Origin: Tannerella serpentiformis
GTDB taxonomy: Bacteria > Bacteroidota > Bacteroidia > Bacteroidales > Tannerellaceae
NCBI RefSeq assembly: GCF_003033925.1
Contig: NZ_CP028365.1
Span: 930,001 to 994,000, forward strand
Direction of reading: 5' to 3'
Length of the DNA stretch: 64,000 nucleotides
Shown here one piece after another: positions 36,401-43,669 of the stretch. Under the pieces are notes generated by a model. That model had not been told where the DNA came from, did not search any database, and saw only the letters and a list, made by a program, of their open reading frames with translations. The position numbers were made by a program, and so were the translations under genes. Position 1 is the stretch's first letter; every line of letters starts with the position of its first letter.

Positions 36401-37846
36401 AAAGAGGAAACGCCCGCTTACAAGGGTCTGGAGTACGCCGCACGCTTCCTGATGATGGTGCGCCGCGTCAACCTACAGTTCTCGCAGACGGATGGCATGA
36501 AGGTGGACGGCTTCCAGCCTCAGATTGGCGACTGGATTGGGCAAGCCTCCACGGCCTACGGTCGGGCACCCGGATGGGGTTTTGCTTTTGGCGACGTCCG
36601 CGAGAGCTATGTCCGCGAGGCTTACGACCGCCACTGGCTGATGACAGAAAGCGAGCAGAACTATCTGGCCCAGATCAATAGCAGCCGCACCTTGACCGGA
36701 TCGGCCACCATCGAACCCGCCGTGGGCATGAAGATCGAGCTCAACATCAATCGAGTGGACTCCCGCGACGCGGAGATTCAGTATCTCTATTCCGGCATGC
36801 CCACCATGCACCGAGGCACCTTCACGATGACCACCTCCACGATCGGTAGCGCCTTTGCCAGCCTCGGCAGCGCCACCAATGGCTACGAGTCCGGCCCCTT
36901 CCGACGTTTCGTGGAGAACCGTGCCATCATAGCCTCGCGCATCGAGCGTGAGTATGACGGGGCCACCTATCCCAGCGAAGGCTTCCTAGCCCAGTCCGAA
37001 CTGGCCGGTAAGGCCCACAACGCGACGAAAAGCCCCGTCAGTCAGAACGCGTCCGACGTACTCATCCCCGCCTTCCTGGCCGCATACACCGGCCGCAGCG
37101 CATCCCGCGTGGCCCTGACCGCCTTCCCCTCCATGCTCAGCCTACTGCCCAACTGGCGCCTCTCGTACGACGGACTCGTGCAGATCCCCTTCATCCGTCG
37201 CCACTTCAAGACCATGACCCTCAGCCACCAGTATCGCTGCGTCTACACCGTCGGCACCTACCAGTCACACCTATCCTGGGTCGGCATCGGTCGCGGCGAC
37301 CGCGGTTACATCAAAGACGCCTCGGGCGACCCTCGCCCGTCATCACCGTATGACATAGCGTCGGTCAGCATCACTGAGGCTTTCTCGCCCCTCATCGGAA
37401 TTGACGCCATGTTCCTCAACAATGTCACGGCCGGTCTGAAGTACCAAAAGACGCGCAACCTGAACCTGAACATCACCTCTTATCAAGTCGTCGAGACCCA
37501 CAGTGGGGAGTTCACGGTGAGTTTAGGCTACAAATACGCCGAGTTTAATAAGGTATTGAAGATGCGCAAGAAAGGTGACTTCAGTAACGACCTCATGCTC
37601 CGGTTCGATTACAGCCGCCGCCGCACGCAGTCACTGATCCGTAAGATCGAGAATGCCTATACGCAGCTGACCGCCGGTACGATGACCCAAAGCCTACAGT
37701 TCTCTGCCGACTATGCCTTCAGCCGTGCCGTTACCGTTCGCGCCTACTACGATCTCCAGATCAATACGCCGCTCATCTCGAACAACTCCTATCCGACCTC
37801 CAACGCTGACTATGGCATCAGCCTCCGCTTCTCTCTGGCGCAATAG
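30410..37846 (+). CDS. sprA: T9SS outer-membrane translocon protein SprA/Sov
   Basis: A 2478-residue protein, the size expected of the giant 36-strand SprA/Sov barrel that forms the T9SS conduit. Signal peptide at residues 1-31 (SGGRAAA-QAPAD). Typical SprA text: FGPGGIRVKSQGTAEMKVGMKSS, GKLRVNALLAQQNSESRTI, TEFAHLIAGHYQ-type strands, MIGVRNNAKDLKSGEVWVNELRLTDFDE, and many barrel strands to the C-terminus. It follows ruvA by 41 bp, a conserved order. The ATG at 30410 gives a clean signal peptide; a TTG at 30374 is less likely. Followed by a strong terminator. Confidence 0.96.
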   Translation: MKTGCPYRSTLLLALFFAILWSGGRAAAQAPADSARKDSVPPTIATLGKPRFPVARTAPLFYRDLTQPMPADLHNPDNLQTTVEYDILTNRYIVRTRVGDMELGTPITMTPEQYQQYSMQQSMKAYYRQRNDENFRQASGEKLNLMDMRFNIGAADRVFGPGGIRVKSQGTAEMKVGMKSSGTKNPTLPERSRNHTFFNFDNNVQLNMQASVGTKVNFGLNYNTQSSFEFDASRLNLAYAGDEDEIIKNIEAGNVSLNTGNSLIRGGAALFGIKTELQFGKLRVNALLAQQNSESRTITSQGGVQTTDFEINIDNYDENRHFFLGHFFRDRYDEAMAKLPLVASSAKITKIEVWVTNRRGNYNEARDIVAFSDLGENVHIGNTAEVQASGTVRMTHNEANTLYSRVNALTDARSIDRVNGALSFLEDGRDYEKIGSARLLSPSEYSLNEALGYISLSTALQPDESLAVAFEYTYGGQTFKVGEISTDNTNNTGGCLFVKLIKGINEAPGMPFWDLMMKNVYSLEAFSVQKDRFKLDIVYQSDTVGTYVYSIQEGNIAGRTLLQVMNLDRLDVNNEPYPNGSFDFVEGYTIQPANGRIFFPVVEPFGRHLRKAIGNNAIADRYVFQELYDSTKTVAQQIAEKNKFKLRGKYRASSASDINLGSTNVARGSVVVTAGGVRLTENVDYVVDYASGIVSIINESVLANRSSISVSLENQSVYSMQRKTMMGLDLNYEFSKHFSAGATVMHLSEMPLTTKTAMGEESINNTLWGANLAYKGESQWLTNVVDKLPLLNLTQPSQISLNAEFAHLIAGHYQNENTGRYSYLDDFESTRNSIDLLNPYLWSLASTPYDNGAAAKFPEASLVNNTEYGKNRALFAWYYIDGLFTRRNSSLRPKYLTDKDISNHYVRPIEYSEIYPNKDLAYNETNMLNTLNLAYYPTERGPYNLDVDGMNADGTLANPQRRWGGMMRRLDQTDFEASNIEYIEFWMMDPFIYNRETTKGGDLFLHLGDVSEDILRDGKKFFENGLPVNGNLSQVDTNVWGRIPRQQSTVYAFDNTTGARRVQDVGLNGLSSTEERAFPTYKNYVERLRAKVSADTWMRWEHDPFSPVNDPAGDDYHYFRGSDYDRDQVDILTRYKHYNGTEGNSTASEDSPESYDISSKTNPDVEDINGDNTMSDLERYYEYRVSIRPKDMVVGQNHIVNERRVRVRLPNGDTTSVTWYQFKVPVKEYLRRVGTIQGYKSIRFMRLYMTDFYETTILRLGTFDLVRGDWRTYLQSLAPIGAPPSVNGTLDVTSVNIEENGDREPVNYILPPGVTRMTDPSQPQIRQQNEQALSLKVTNLASQDARAIYKSTKYDMRRYKRLQLFVHAERLINDVTSLANGELSVFIRLGSDYKNNYYEYEVPLTLTPAGRYNSSSEADRSTVWPESNMIDFPTEVLTNLKNKRNRAKREGRAGVSFATVYSEMDPQRQMNKVSVVGNPSLAEVRTIMIGVRNNAKDLKSGEVWVNELRLTDFDERGGWAANGSLSVALSDLGTIQAAGRITTAGFGQIDQSIGERSMDNYTQYAVSTSLQLGKFFPEKAQVNLPLYYAYSRETISPEYNPLDGDVHLRDALDAAVTTAQKDSIRNLTQQRVTTKSVALSNAHVNIQSKTPMPYDPSNFSFGYAYNERERKDPETVYETTKNYQGNLSYIYTPYIRPFQPFEKLQKSNGYTRYIKQLAFNYLPSTITFQTTMLRNYNELQLRDMDHLDDAASATTLPVSFSSLFTWDRSFSIRWSPLTNLTADFSAGTNARIEEPHVQVNKKLNRSDYELWKDSIKRSIAQLGTPLLYDQTLNVTYSLPLQYIPILDWVAANMTYNTQYNWESGSRVDQTTKTGNTIKNQRQMNYTAGLNLQGLYNKSSFLKTVNQKYGALADAQRSEGSRRRRVKQNYEATIRLSPDSGTIVSHSLMTKKLARVTARRTDDSSRYNITYKVIDFARIRITNRDSVELRIVVVPAPPKEETPAYKGLEYAARFLMMVRRVNLQFSQTDGMKVDGFQPQIGDWIGQASTAYGRAPGWGFAFGDVRESYVREAYDRHWLMTESEQNYLAQINSSRTLTGSATIEPAVGMKIELNINRVDSRDAEIQYLYSGMPTMHRGTFTMTTSTIGSAFASLGSATNGYESGPFRRFVENRAIIASRIEREYDGATYPSEGFLAQSELAGKAHNATKSPVSQNASDVLIPAFLAAYTGRSASRVALTAFPSMLSLLPNWRLSYDGLVQIPFIRRHFKTMTLSHQYRCVYTVGTYQSHLSWVGIGRGDRGYIKDASGDPRPSSPYDIASVSITEAFSPLIGIDAMFLNNVTAGLKYQKTRNLNLNITSYQVVETHSGEFTVSLGYKYAEFNKVLKMRKKGDFSNDLMLRFDYSRRRTQSLIRKIENAYTQLTAGTMTQSLQFSADYAFSRAVTVRAYYDLQINTPLISNNSYPTSNADYGISLRFSLAQ

Positions 37847-37912
37847 CAGTCCGCGCGGCGGCGGCTAAAGGTCAAGGCCCCGCGGCCAACCGTCCCACAG
37901 ACGACACCCTCC

Positions 37913-37947
37913 AATGAACCCCGGCTCAGTCGGGGTTCATTTTTTTG
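37913..37947 (+). terminator. Intrinsic terminator after sprA
   Basis: AATGAACCCCG, 7-nt loop, CGGGGTTCATT, followed by a run of T, about 70 bp after the sprA stop. Confidence 0.92.
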
Positions 37948-38003
37948 TGCTCTATGTTGAAGCTAGACAGCCCGGCGGTCGATGTTTTTCGTCCGAATGG
38001 GTA

Positions 38004-38140
38004 GGGGCGTATCGAATACGCCCTCCCTGGCGGCCCCGTTAAGGGGACGAACACCCGTACCGGGTTTTATCGATGGTTATTTTAGGACAACCATCCGGGC
38101 CCTATCGTGCCCGTTTGGAGGGCGTATGCGATACGCCCCT
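38004..38140. repeat. REP-like palindrome doublet (38.0 kb)
   Basis: Two copies of the palindrome GGGGCGTAT-3 nt-ATACGCCC (38004-38024 and about 38119-38139) stand in opposite orientation about 115 bp apart, with a CCCCGTTAAGGGGACGAAC hairpin next to the first. This is the basic doublet that is repeated throughout 38-46 kb. Confidence 0.9.
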
Positions 38141-38159
38141 ACCCTGACGGTCGAAAAAA

Positions 38160-38460
38160 CACGTTCGTATTTTGAACTCCTGAGGGGTCGGAGTACCCTT
38201 AACACGTTCGTATTTTGAAGTACCGAGCACTATTGTATGACAATACGGCAGGTATTTTGAAGTACCGAGTGGTAGGAGTGCAAAATTCGGTGCCGTATTG
38301 TCATGCTCCACCCCTCAGGAGTTCAAAATACCTGCCGTATTTTCAGTCACCACCCCTCGGCAGTTCAAAATACCTGCCGTATTGGCAGCCCCTACCCCTC
38401 CGCAGTCCCAAATACGAACCCGTCACGCCCCCTCCGCCCCCTCCGCAGTCCCAAAAACGG
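38160..38460. repeat. Cluster of short CAAAATAC-containing repeats
   Basis: Eight or so copies of a 20- to 25-bp motif: AGTTCAAAATACCTGCCGTA, or its complement TATTTTGAAGTACC, linked by CCACCCCTC or CCCCTCCGCAGTCC. They occur in both orientations and break off where the 173-bp tandem begins. No gene. Frames here repeat short words and are not credible proteins. Confidence 0.75.
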
Positions 38461-38494
38461 ACGTGACATTCCAGCCCCCATACCCGCCACCGTC

Positions 38495-39100
38495 CCCTTT
38501 CCGGGGACGCCTGATGGGGCGTATGCAATACGCCCCTACCCTGACGGACAAAAAACGAGAATCGGAGGCGTAAGGGCGTATTGCATACGCCCCACAATCG
38601 AGCACGATAGAGCCCGGATGATTCCCATAAATCACCCAACGAAATAACCGGGCACCCGCATTCATCCCCTTGTCGGGGACGTCCGATGGGGCGTATGCAA
38701 TACGCCCCTACCCATTCGGATGAAAACAATCGACCGGAGGTGTAGGGGCGTATTGCATACGCCCCACAAACGGGCACGGCAGGGCCCGATCGCCCCCAAT
38801 AAATCACCCTGCGACACAACCGGGTACCCGCCTTCGTCCCCTTGTCGGAAACGTCTGATGGGGCGTATGCTGTTGCGCCCTACCCTGACGGACAAAAAAC
38901 GAGAACCGGAGGCGTAGGGGCGTATTGCATACGCCCCACAATCAGGCACAATAGGGCCCGGACAACCCCAATAAATCACCCTGTGAAATAACCGGGTACC
39001 CGCCTTCATCCCCTTGTCGGGGACGTCTAATGGGGCGTATGCAATACGCCCCTACCCTGACGGACAAAAAACGAGAACCGAAGGCGTAGGGCGATGCCCA
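38495..39100. repeat. Tandem repeat of about 173 bp built on palindrome doublets
   Basis: Palindromes of one orientation start at 38516, 38688, 38860 (decayed) and 39032 (steps of 172); those of the opposite orientation at 38573, 38745 and 38917 (172). Each unit also carries a CCTTGTCGGGGACGTC segment, CTGACGGACAAAAAACGAGA, and GGGCCCGG..ATAAATCACC. Three and a half units in all. Translations of these units give recurring words such as GAYAIRPY and GVLHTPH, which come from the palindrome and are not genes. Confidence 0.92.
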
Positions 39101-39250
39101 TTTTTTATCCGTCAGACCATCCGTCGACCATTGTGCGTCCGGAGGAACGGCATCGGTCCCCAAGCGCCCGGAAAGACGAGTTGCAAGGACGCGCCCGGAA
39201 ATCCGAGTGTCCGAAGCGGAGCGTAGCGACGCAAGTTTTTCGGATTTCAG
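39100..39250. repeat. Dispersed about 150-bp block, copy 1
   Basis: Nearly the same sequence recurs at 41205-41353. It includes GGAACGGCATCGGTCCCCAA and a terminal inverted repeat GAAATCCGA...TCGGATTTC around GCGGAGCGTAGCGACGC. Non-coding; possibly part of a larger mobile or REP-type element. Confidence 0.85.
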
Positions 39251-39305
39251 CGTCCGCAGCTCGTCTTTCAGCTTGGGTGACCGTAGCCTTGACCTTCTTT
39301 TGCCT

Positions 39306-39455
39306 CCTTTTCTTGTGTCAAGACAAGAAAAGGAGGTGGGGGCCGGTGGGGGCTAGCCCCCACCCCTTGACAGACGAAGGGTAGGGCCCGGACGATTCCC
39401 ATACATATCGATATAGGCATGTAGGGGCCGGTGGGGGCTAGCCCCCACCCCTTGG
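39306..39455. repeat. GGGGGCTAGCCCCC palindromes with an 11-bp hairpin
   Basis: CCTTTTCTTGT-GTCAAG-ACAAGAAAAGG is a perfect 11-bp hairpin (about 39306-39333), directly followed by two copies of GGTGGGGGCTAGCCCCCACC (about 39345 and 39430). The hairpin and palindrome recur in the same order at 41409-41470. Confidence 0.88.
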
Positions 39456-39560
39456 CAGATGAACGGCAGGGCCCAGACGCTTCCCCATATATATAGGTAT
39501 AGAGAAGGGCAGGCCGATGGCGGTCAGCCCTCCCGCCTCGCATTTTTTACCATCAATGAG

Positions 39561-39588
39561 TTGCAATTCAAAATACACCCTATATTTG
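39561..39588 (+). promoter_or_regulatory. Promoter of the DUF6261-like gene
   Basis: TTG at 39561-39563 and TATATTTG at 39581-39588 (17 bp between) match the Bacteroidetes -33/-7 pattern, 46 bp before the ATG at 39635. Confidence 0.7.
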
Positions 39589-39634
39589 CGGTGTCGAGAG
39601 ACCCACTTTTCACATATATAAATCACATACGAGA

Positions 39635-40675
39635 ATGAAAGACGTTAAATCCATCTCTGGAATCAATCATCACTACCCGTTGGGTATGCACATTGACATG
39701 CAGGTGCAGCTGTACGACATACTACAGCCCGTCGCCCCTGCCAAAATCCTCTTAGACGCCGCTGATCTTCCCGCCTGGAAGTCCGACATCGACAAAGAGA
39801 AAGAGTCCGTCCGTGAGCCGTCAGCTTACGCGGAGACTAAGTATCTGAAAGAGAAAGACAAGAAGCGTGACGAGATCGTCACCTCCCTCTTCCAGGAGAT
39901 CCGCATGGCAGCTCGCTCGATGGTTGAGGATAGGCAGAAGGCGGGCCACCGCCTCTGCCTGATCGTAGACGCCTATAAAGGTCTGCAAAGCGAGAACATC
40001 GCCAACAAGACCGGTCACGTCACGGGCCTGCTGCTCGACCTCGGCAAACCGGAAGCCACAGCCGACCTGACGACCCTCGGGCTCGCCACCACCGTGCCTA
40101 TGCTCAAGAACATCAACGACGAGTTTGTCACCCTGCGCACCCAACGCCTCAAAGCCGAGGCCGAAGACACTCAGACCGCAGGCACCGACCTAAGAGCTAA
40201 GAACGACGCGACGGCCACGAAGATCTTCCGTCACATCGAGGCCGCCTACATCGCAGCTGCCTCAGACGAGGATCGGAAGTTAGTCGGTGATCTGATCGAT
40301 CGCATCAACACGGTCCTCAGCTACACCAAGACGCACTACAGCCAGAGCCTCGCCCTCAAGCGACTGGCTGCCGAGCGGAGGAAACAACCCAAAGACCCCA
40401 AGAAACCCAAGAAGCCCAAGAAGGGCACTGACCCCGAAATCCGTCTCCCGGACGACGGCCAACCCAAGACACCCGAAACGCCGAAGAAGCCAGAGGGAGG
40501 CGGCGGTGGCAGCGGTAAGCATCCCGAAGGCGGCGGTGGAGGCACCGGAGGCGGCGGTAAGCATCCCGAGGGCGGCAGCGGAGGCACCGGCGGAGGAGGT
40601 AAGCCCTCCGAAGGCGGCGGAGGAGGCACCGGCGGCAGCGGTGGCGGCCCCGAGATCCACCTCCCAGAAGAATAA
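39635..40675 (+). CDS. DUF6261-like protein with a glycine-rich C-terminal tail
   Basis: A 346-residue cytoplasmic-looking protein (no signal peptide). Residues 1 to about 245 are mostly alpha-helical with Lys/Glu/Ala-rich heptads and resemble Bacteroidales DUF6261 proteins (VKSISGINHHY start, then repeated helix pairs). A basic linker follows (KPKKPKKPKKGTDPEIRLPD). The last about 80 residues are near-perfect repeats of GGGGTGGGGKHPEGGS or KPSEGG, ending in PEIHLPEE; note that PEIRLPDD and PEIHLPEE frame the Gly-rich tract. Function unknown. The Gly tract is low-complexity and probably length-variable. It has its own promoter and lies in repeat-rich accessory DNA. Confidence 0.78.
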   Translation: MKDVKSISGINHHYPLGMHIDMQVQLYDILQPVAPAKILLDAADLPAWKSDIDKEKESVREPSAYAETKYLKEKDKKRDEIVTSLFQEIRMAARSMVEDRQKAGHRLCLIVDAYKGLQSENIANKTGHVTGLLLDLGKPEATADLTTLGLATTVPMLKNINDEFVTLRTQRLKAEAEDTQTAGTDLRAKNDATATKIFRHIEAAYIAAASDEDRKLVGDLIDRINTVLSYTKTHYSQSLALKRLAAERRKQPKDPKKPKKPKKGTDPEIRLPDDGQPKTPETPKKPEGGGGGSGKHPEGGGGGTGGGGKHPEGGSGGTGGGGKPSEGGGGGTGGSGGGPEIHLPEE

Positions 40676-40889
40676 GGAACGCACTTTCTTTAGTTTTTTC
40701 TTCATATCTAGTCTCCCCGGGAACGGCCTCGCCTGTCGAGGTACGCCCGGGGTTTATTTTTTGCCCCCACTCCGTCCGGCAAGGACAATCCATCAACCAT
40801 CATACCCACACAGTACCCATTTTTCGTCCGAATGGATAATGCTGAAAACGTATGGGTTCAAAAAATGAACGTGTTTTTTCGACCGTCAG

Positions 40890-41075
40890 GGTAGGGGCGT
40901 ATTGAATACGCCCCCCAATCGGGCATGATAGGGCCCGGATGGTTGTCGTGAAATAGCCGTCGATATAACCGGGTATCTGCATTCGTCCCCTTGGCGGGGA
41001 CGTCAGGGGGACGAACGCAAGACACGTGTTCGCCACCGTCGGTGCCGTCTGGAGGGCGTATTCGATACGCCCCTA
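40890..41075. repeat. REP-like palindrome doublet (40.9 kb), inverted
   Basis: Palindromes at 40894-40914 and about 41053-41073, in the orientation opposite to the 38.0-kb doublet, with a CCCCTTGGCGGGGACGTC hairpin between them. Confidence 0.88.
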
Positions 41076-41204
41076 CAACCTGGTACATCAATGGATCTGA
41101 AAAATACGATTCCTTGCCCCCTATGACAGGTATTCGATACACCCGTCCCCTGACGGTCAAAAGAACATGATCATTTTTCTAACCACAGATATGCAGCGAT
41201 TTCC

Positions 41205-41353
41205 CATTTTTATCCGTCAAACCATCTGCCGACCATTGTGTATCCGGAGGAACGGCATCGGTCCCCAAGCGCCCGGAAAGACGAGTTGCAAGGACGCGCC
41301 CGGAAATCCGAGTGTCCGAAGCGGAGCGTAGCGACGCAAGTTTTTCGGATTTC
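41205..41353. repeat. Dispersed about 150-bp block, copy 2
   Basis: Near-identical to 39100-39250, including the GAAATCCGA...TCGGATTTC ends. Same orientation as copy 1. Confidence 0.85.
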
Positions 41354-41408
41354 GTCCCGTGCCCGGTTTCTTTGGATGTACCAGGCAAACTTCCCAGCCC
41401 CGGCAGGG

Positions 41409-41730
41409 GCCTTTTCTTGTGTCAAGACAAGAAAAGGAGGTGGGGGCTGGTGGGGGCTAGCCCCCACCCCGTAGTAGACGGAGGTTCCGGGCCCTATCGT
41501 TCCCGATCGTGGGGCGTATGCAATACGCCCCTACCCTGACGGTTCATGTTCACAAACAAGAAAAAGAGGTGGGGGCTGGTGGGGGCTAGCCCCCACCCCG
41601 TAGTAGACGGAGGTTCCGGGCCCTATCGTTCCCGATCGTAGGGCGTATGCAATACGCCCCTACCCTGACGGTTCATATTCATAAACAAGAAAAGGAGGTG
41701 GGGGCCGGTGGGGGCTAGCCCCCCACCCCC
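41409..41730. repeat. 129-bp tandem array carrying CTAG palindromes and REP cores
   Basis: GGGGGCTAGC starts at 41452, 41581 and 41710, exactly 129 bp apart. Each unit joins the CTAG palindrome, GTAGTAGACGGAGGTTCCGG, a REP-like core (41511 and 41640) and ACAAGAAAAGGAGG. Two full units and a third start; the last lies about 50 bp before the first lipoprotein gene. Confidence 0.93.
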
Positions 41731-41776
41731 TTCATCTTACCTTCATAGACGTTTCACTTCTCAAACACACACAGAT

Positions 41777-43297
41777 ATGAAAACCACTGCACGTTTAGGG
41801 CTCCTCGCCCTGTTGCTGTCCATCGTCTGGGCAGCCTGTACACACGATCCGGACGTCCCGCCAAGGCCAGCGCCAAAGCCCGACACCACTGCCGTCGATT
41901 CTGCCTTGTTAGGCAAATGGTACCTCGCCGGCCTCGGCCGTGTCGGCGACACCACTGTCACGCCCATCGACTCGGTCAGCTATGCCTTGGAGATCTGGCG
42001 CGAAGGCTTCCTCTATGGCCATTACGTCAATGGCAGCTATACCTGGGCGGGGGACAGCATCCACATCAAGCTTAATGCAGAGGACAAACAGCGCATGCCA
42101 GATCGCATTCGCACCTATCGCGAGGCACTGCTGAGCGTCGAGAGTTACCGTGTCGATAACGAACACCAAATGCGGCTCTTCTACGACCGGGGTCAGCGCT
42201 ATCTGCTCTTCAGGGACCAGCCTACGACACTGCCTAAGCAGGCTATTGTTCCGCAAGACCTGCTCACCACGTGGATCTTACACGGCCGTGTGTACTTCAA
42301 GGACGGAAATAAGGCCCTTCTCCGAAATACCGAGACAGGCCGACTCCGCTTCTACACCGATGCCACTTGGGTCTTCCAACTCTCAACTGGACAGCTCACG
42401 GGCTCCTTCCGCACCGATGGTCAGTCGATGCACTTCACCCTCACACCTCCATCGCTGAAAACTAGCCCGAGCGAAGCCTACTACCTCCGTCAGGCACTGG
42501 AACGGGTGACGAGCTATAAGATCTACGACAATGAGCTGCAGCTCTATGTGGGTGGAGAGGAGGCGTATCTCGCTTTCAAAAATGCGAAGATCGGGACAGG
42601 TCGCATCAACGGACACCTCTGCCAACCGTGGAAGCTCGTCGGGTTCGGACACACCGCAGGTGGCTCGCTGCATATTCCGGAAGAAGGCTATAACCTCCGC
42701 GACCGGTCTTTCATGCTCGAATTCCGAGCTGGCGGCTCGCTATACACCCATTCCTCAACCAATTATTTCTACGGCGAGTACTCCGTGGATGGCCAGTCGC
42801 TCCGTATGGCAGTAGGCGGAGGCACCAAGGTGAACGAAACCCAAGAGGGTAAGGCATATATCGAGGCGCTGCATACGGTGGAACGTTTTGAACTGCAGAA
42901 GGACGGACAGCTGAAACTCTTCTATAATCAAGGTCGCGACTATCTGCTCTTCCGCGATGGTCTCTCGCTCGTCTCTTCCCCGCCACCCGCTGAGCTGCTG
43001 GGGAAGTGGACACTGGCTGAGATGCGCTACTCTGCACTGCCTCCAGTCGTCTTTAAGCCTGGCGAACAGACGATAACGTTCCTCAAGAGTGGGTATATCG
43101 ATGTGGAAGGATATAAGCTCTTTGGCAGCATACCTGAAGATAAGCTATACTACGGCTATCATCCGTGGGGCAAGGAGAACACCCTCTTTATCGGTTGGAC
43201 GTACTTCATCTACAATCTGGAAGGCGAAACACTGACGATGACCGATAAAGCAGCCGTAGACGGTCCGAACTACGTCTTCAAACGACTAAGGAAGTGA
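41777..43297 (+). CDS. Lipoprotein with four lipocalin-like repeats (paralog 1)
   Basis: A 506-residue lipoprotein: signal MKTTARLGLLALLLSIVWAA with lipid-anchored Cys21 (WAAC). The mature part has four about 115-residue modules beginning LGKWYLAG, LTTWILHG, QPWKLVGFG and LGKWTLAE. Each tends to end in a (R/K)DYLLFRD- or YLAFK-like strand, the pattern of small beta-barrel lipocalin-like domains. Binding partner unknown. The first about 50 residues are almost identical to the next gene, and modules 3-4 are also highly similar, so the pair is a tandem duplication. A strong terminator follows. Confidence 0.83.
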   Translation: MKTTARLGLLALLLSIVWAACTHDPDVPPRPAPKPDTTAVDSALLGKWYLAGLGRVGDTTVTPIDSVSYALEIWREGFLYGHYVNGSYTWAGDSIHIKLNAEDKQRMPDRIRTYREALLSVESYRVDNEHQMRLFYDRGQRYLLFRDQPTTLPKQAIVPQDLLTTWILHGRVYFKDGNKALLRNTETGRLRFYTDATWVFQLSTGQLTGSFRTDGQSMHFTLTPPSLKTSPSEAYYLRQALERVTSYKIYDNELQLYVGGEEAYLAFKNAKIGTGRINGHLCQPWKLVGFGHTAGGSLHIPEEGYNLRDRSFMLEFRAGGSLYTHSSTNYFYGEYSVDGQSLRMAVGGGTKVNETQEGKAYIEALHTVERFELQKDGQLKLFYNQGRDYLLFRDGLSLVSSPPPAELLGKWTLAEMRYSALPPVVFKPGEQTITFLKSGYIDVEGYKLFGSIPEDKLYYGYHPWGKENTLFIGWTYFIYNLEGETLTMTDKAAVDGPNYVFKRLRK

Positions 43298-43329
43298 TCG
43301 CAGCCCTCCCCCTGACAACCCCATTTTTT

Positions 43330-43358
43330 GAACCGCGGCACCCCCGCGGTTCATTTTT
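43330..43358 (+). terminator. Intrinsic terminator after lipoprotein 1
   Basis: GAACCGCGG, loop CACCC, CCGCGGTTC, then ATTTTTCT. The same hairpin follows the second lipoprotein gene at 45312, so it was duplicated with the gene. Confidence 0.85.
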
Positions 43359-43417
43359 CTCGTCCGTTAGGGTAACGCTGAAAATGTACGGGTTCAATTT
43401 TGGGGGCCGAACAGGTA

Positions 43418-43553
43418 GGGGCGTATTGCATACGCCCCATCAGACGTCCCCGTCAAGGGGATGAACGCCCGTACCCAGTTCTGCCGACAATCACCCAAAG
43501 GCAACCGCCCGGGCTCTATCGTGCCCGATTGTGGGGCGTATTCAATACGCCCC
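43418..43553. repeat. REP-like palindrome doublet between the two lipoprotein genes
   Basis: Cores at 43418-43438 and 43533-43553 (115 bp apart), with the CGTCCCCGTCAAGGGGAYG hairpin and GGGCTCTATCGTGCCC between. Same composition as each unit of the 216-bp array at 45.4-46.4 kb. Confidence 0.92.
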
Positions 43554-43669
43554 TACCCTGACGGTCGATTGTACATGATTGTTTTTCCACCGCCTGCGCT
43601 ATGCAGCATCTCCCCCTACCCCCTTCATCTTAACCACATAGACATCTCACTTCTCAAACACATACTGAT

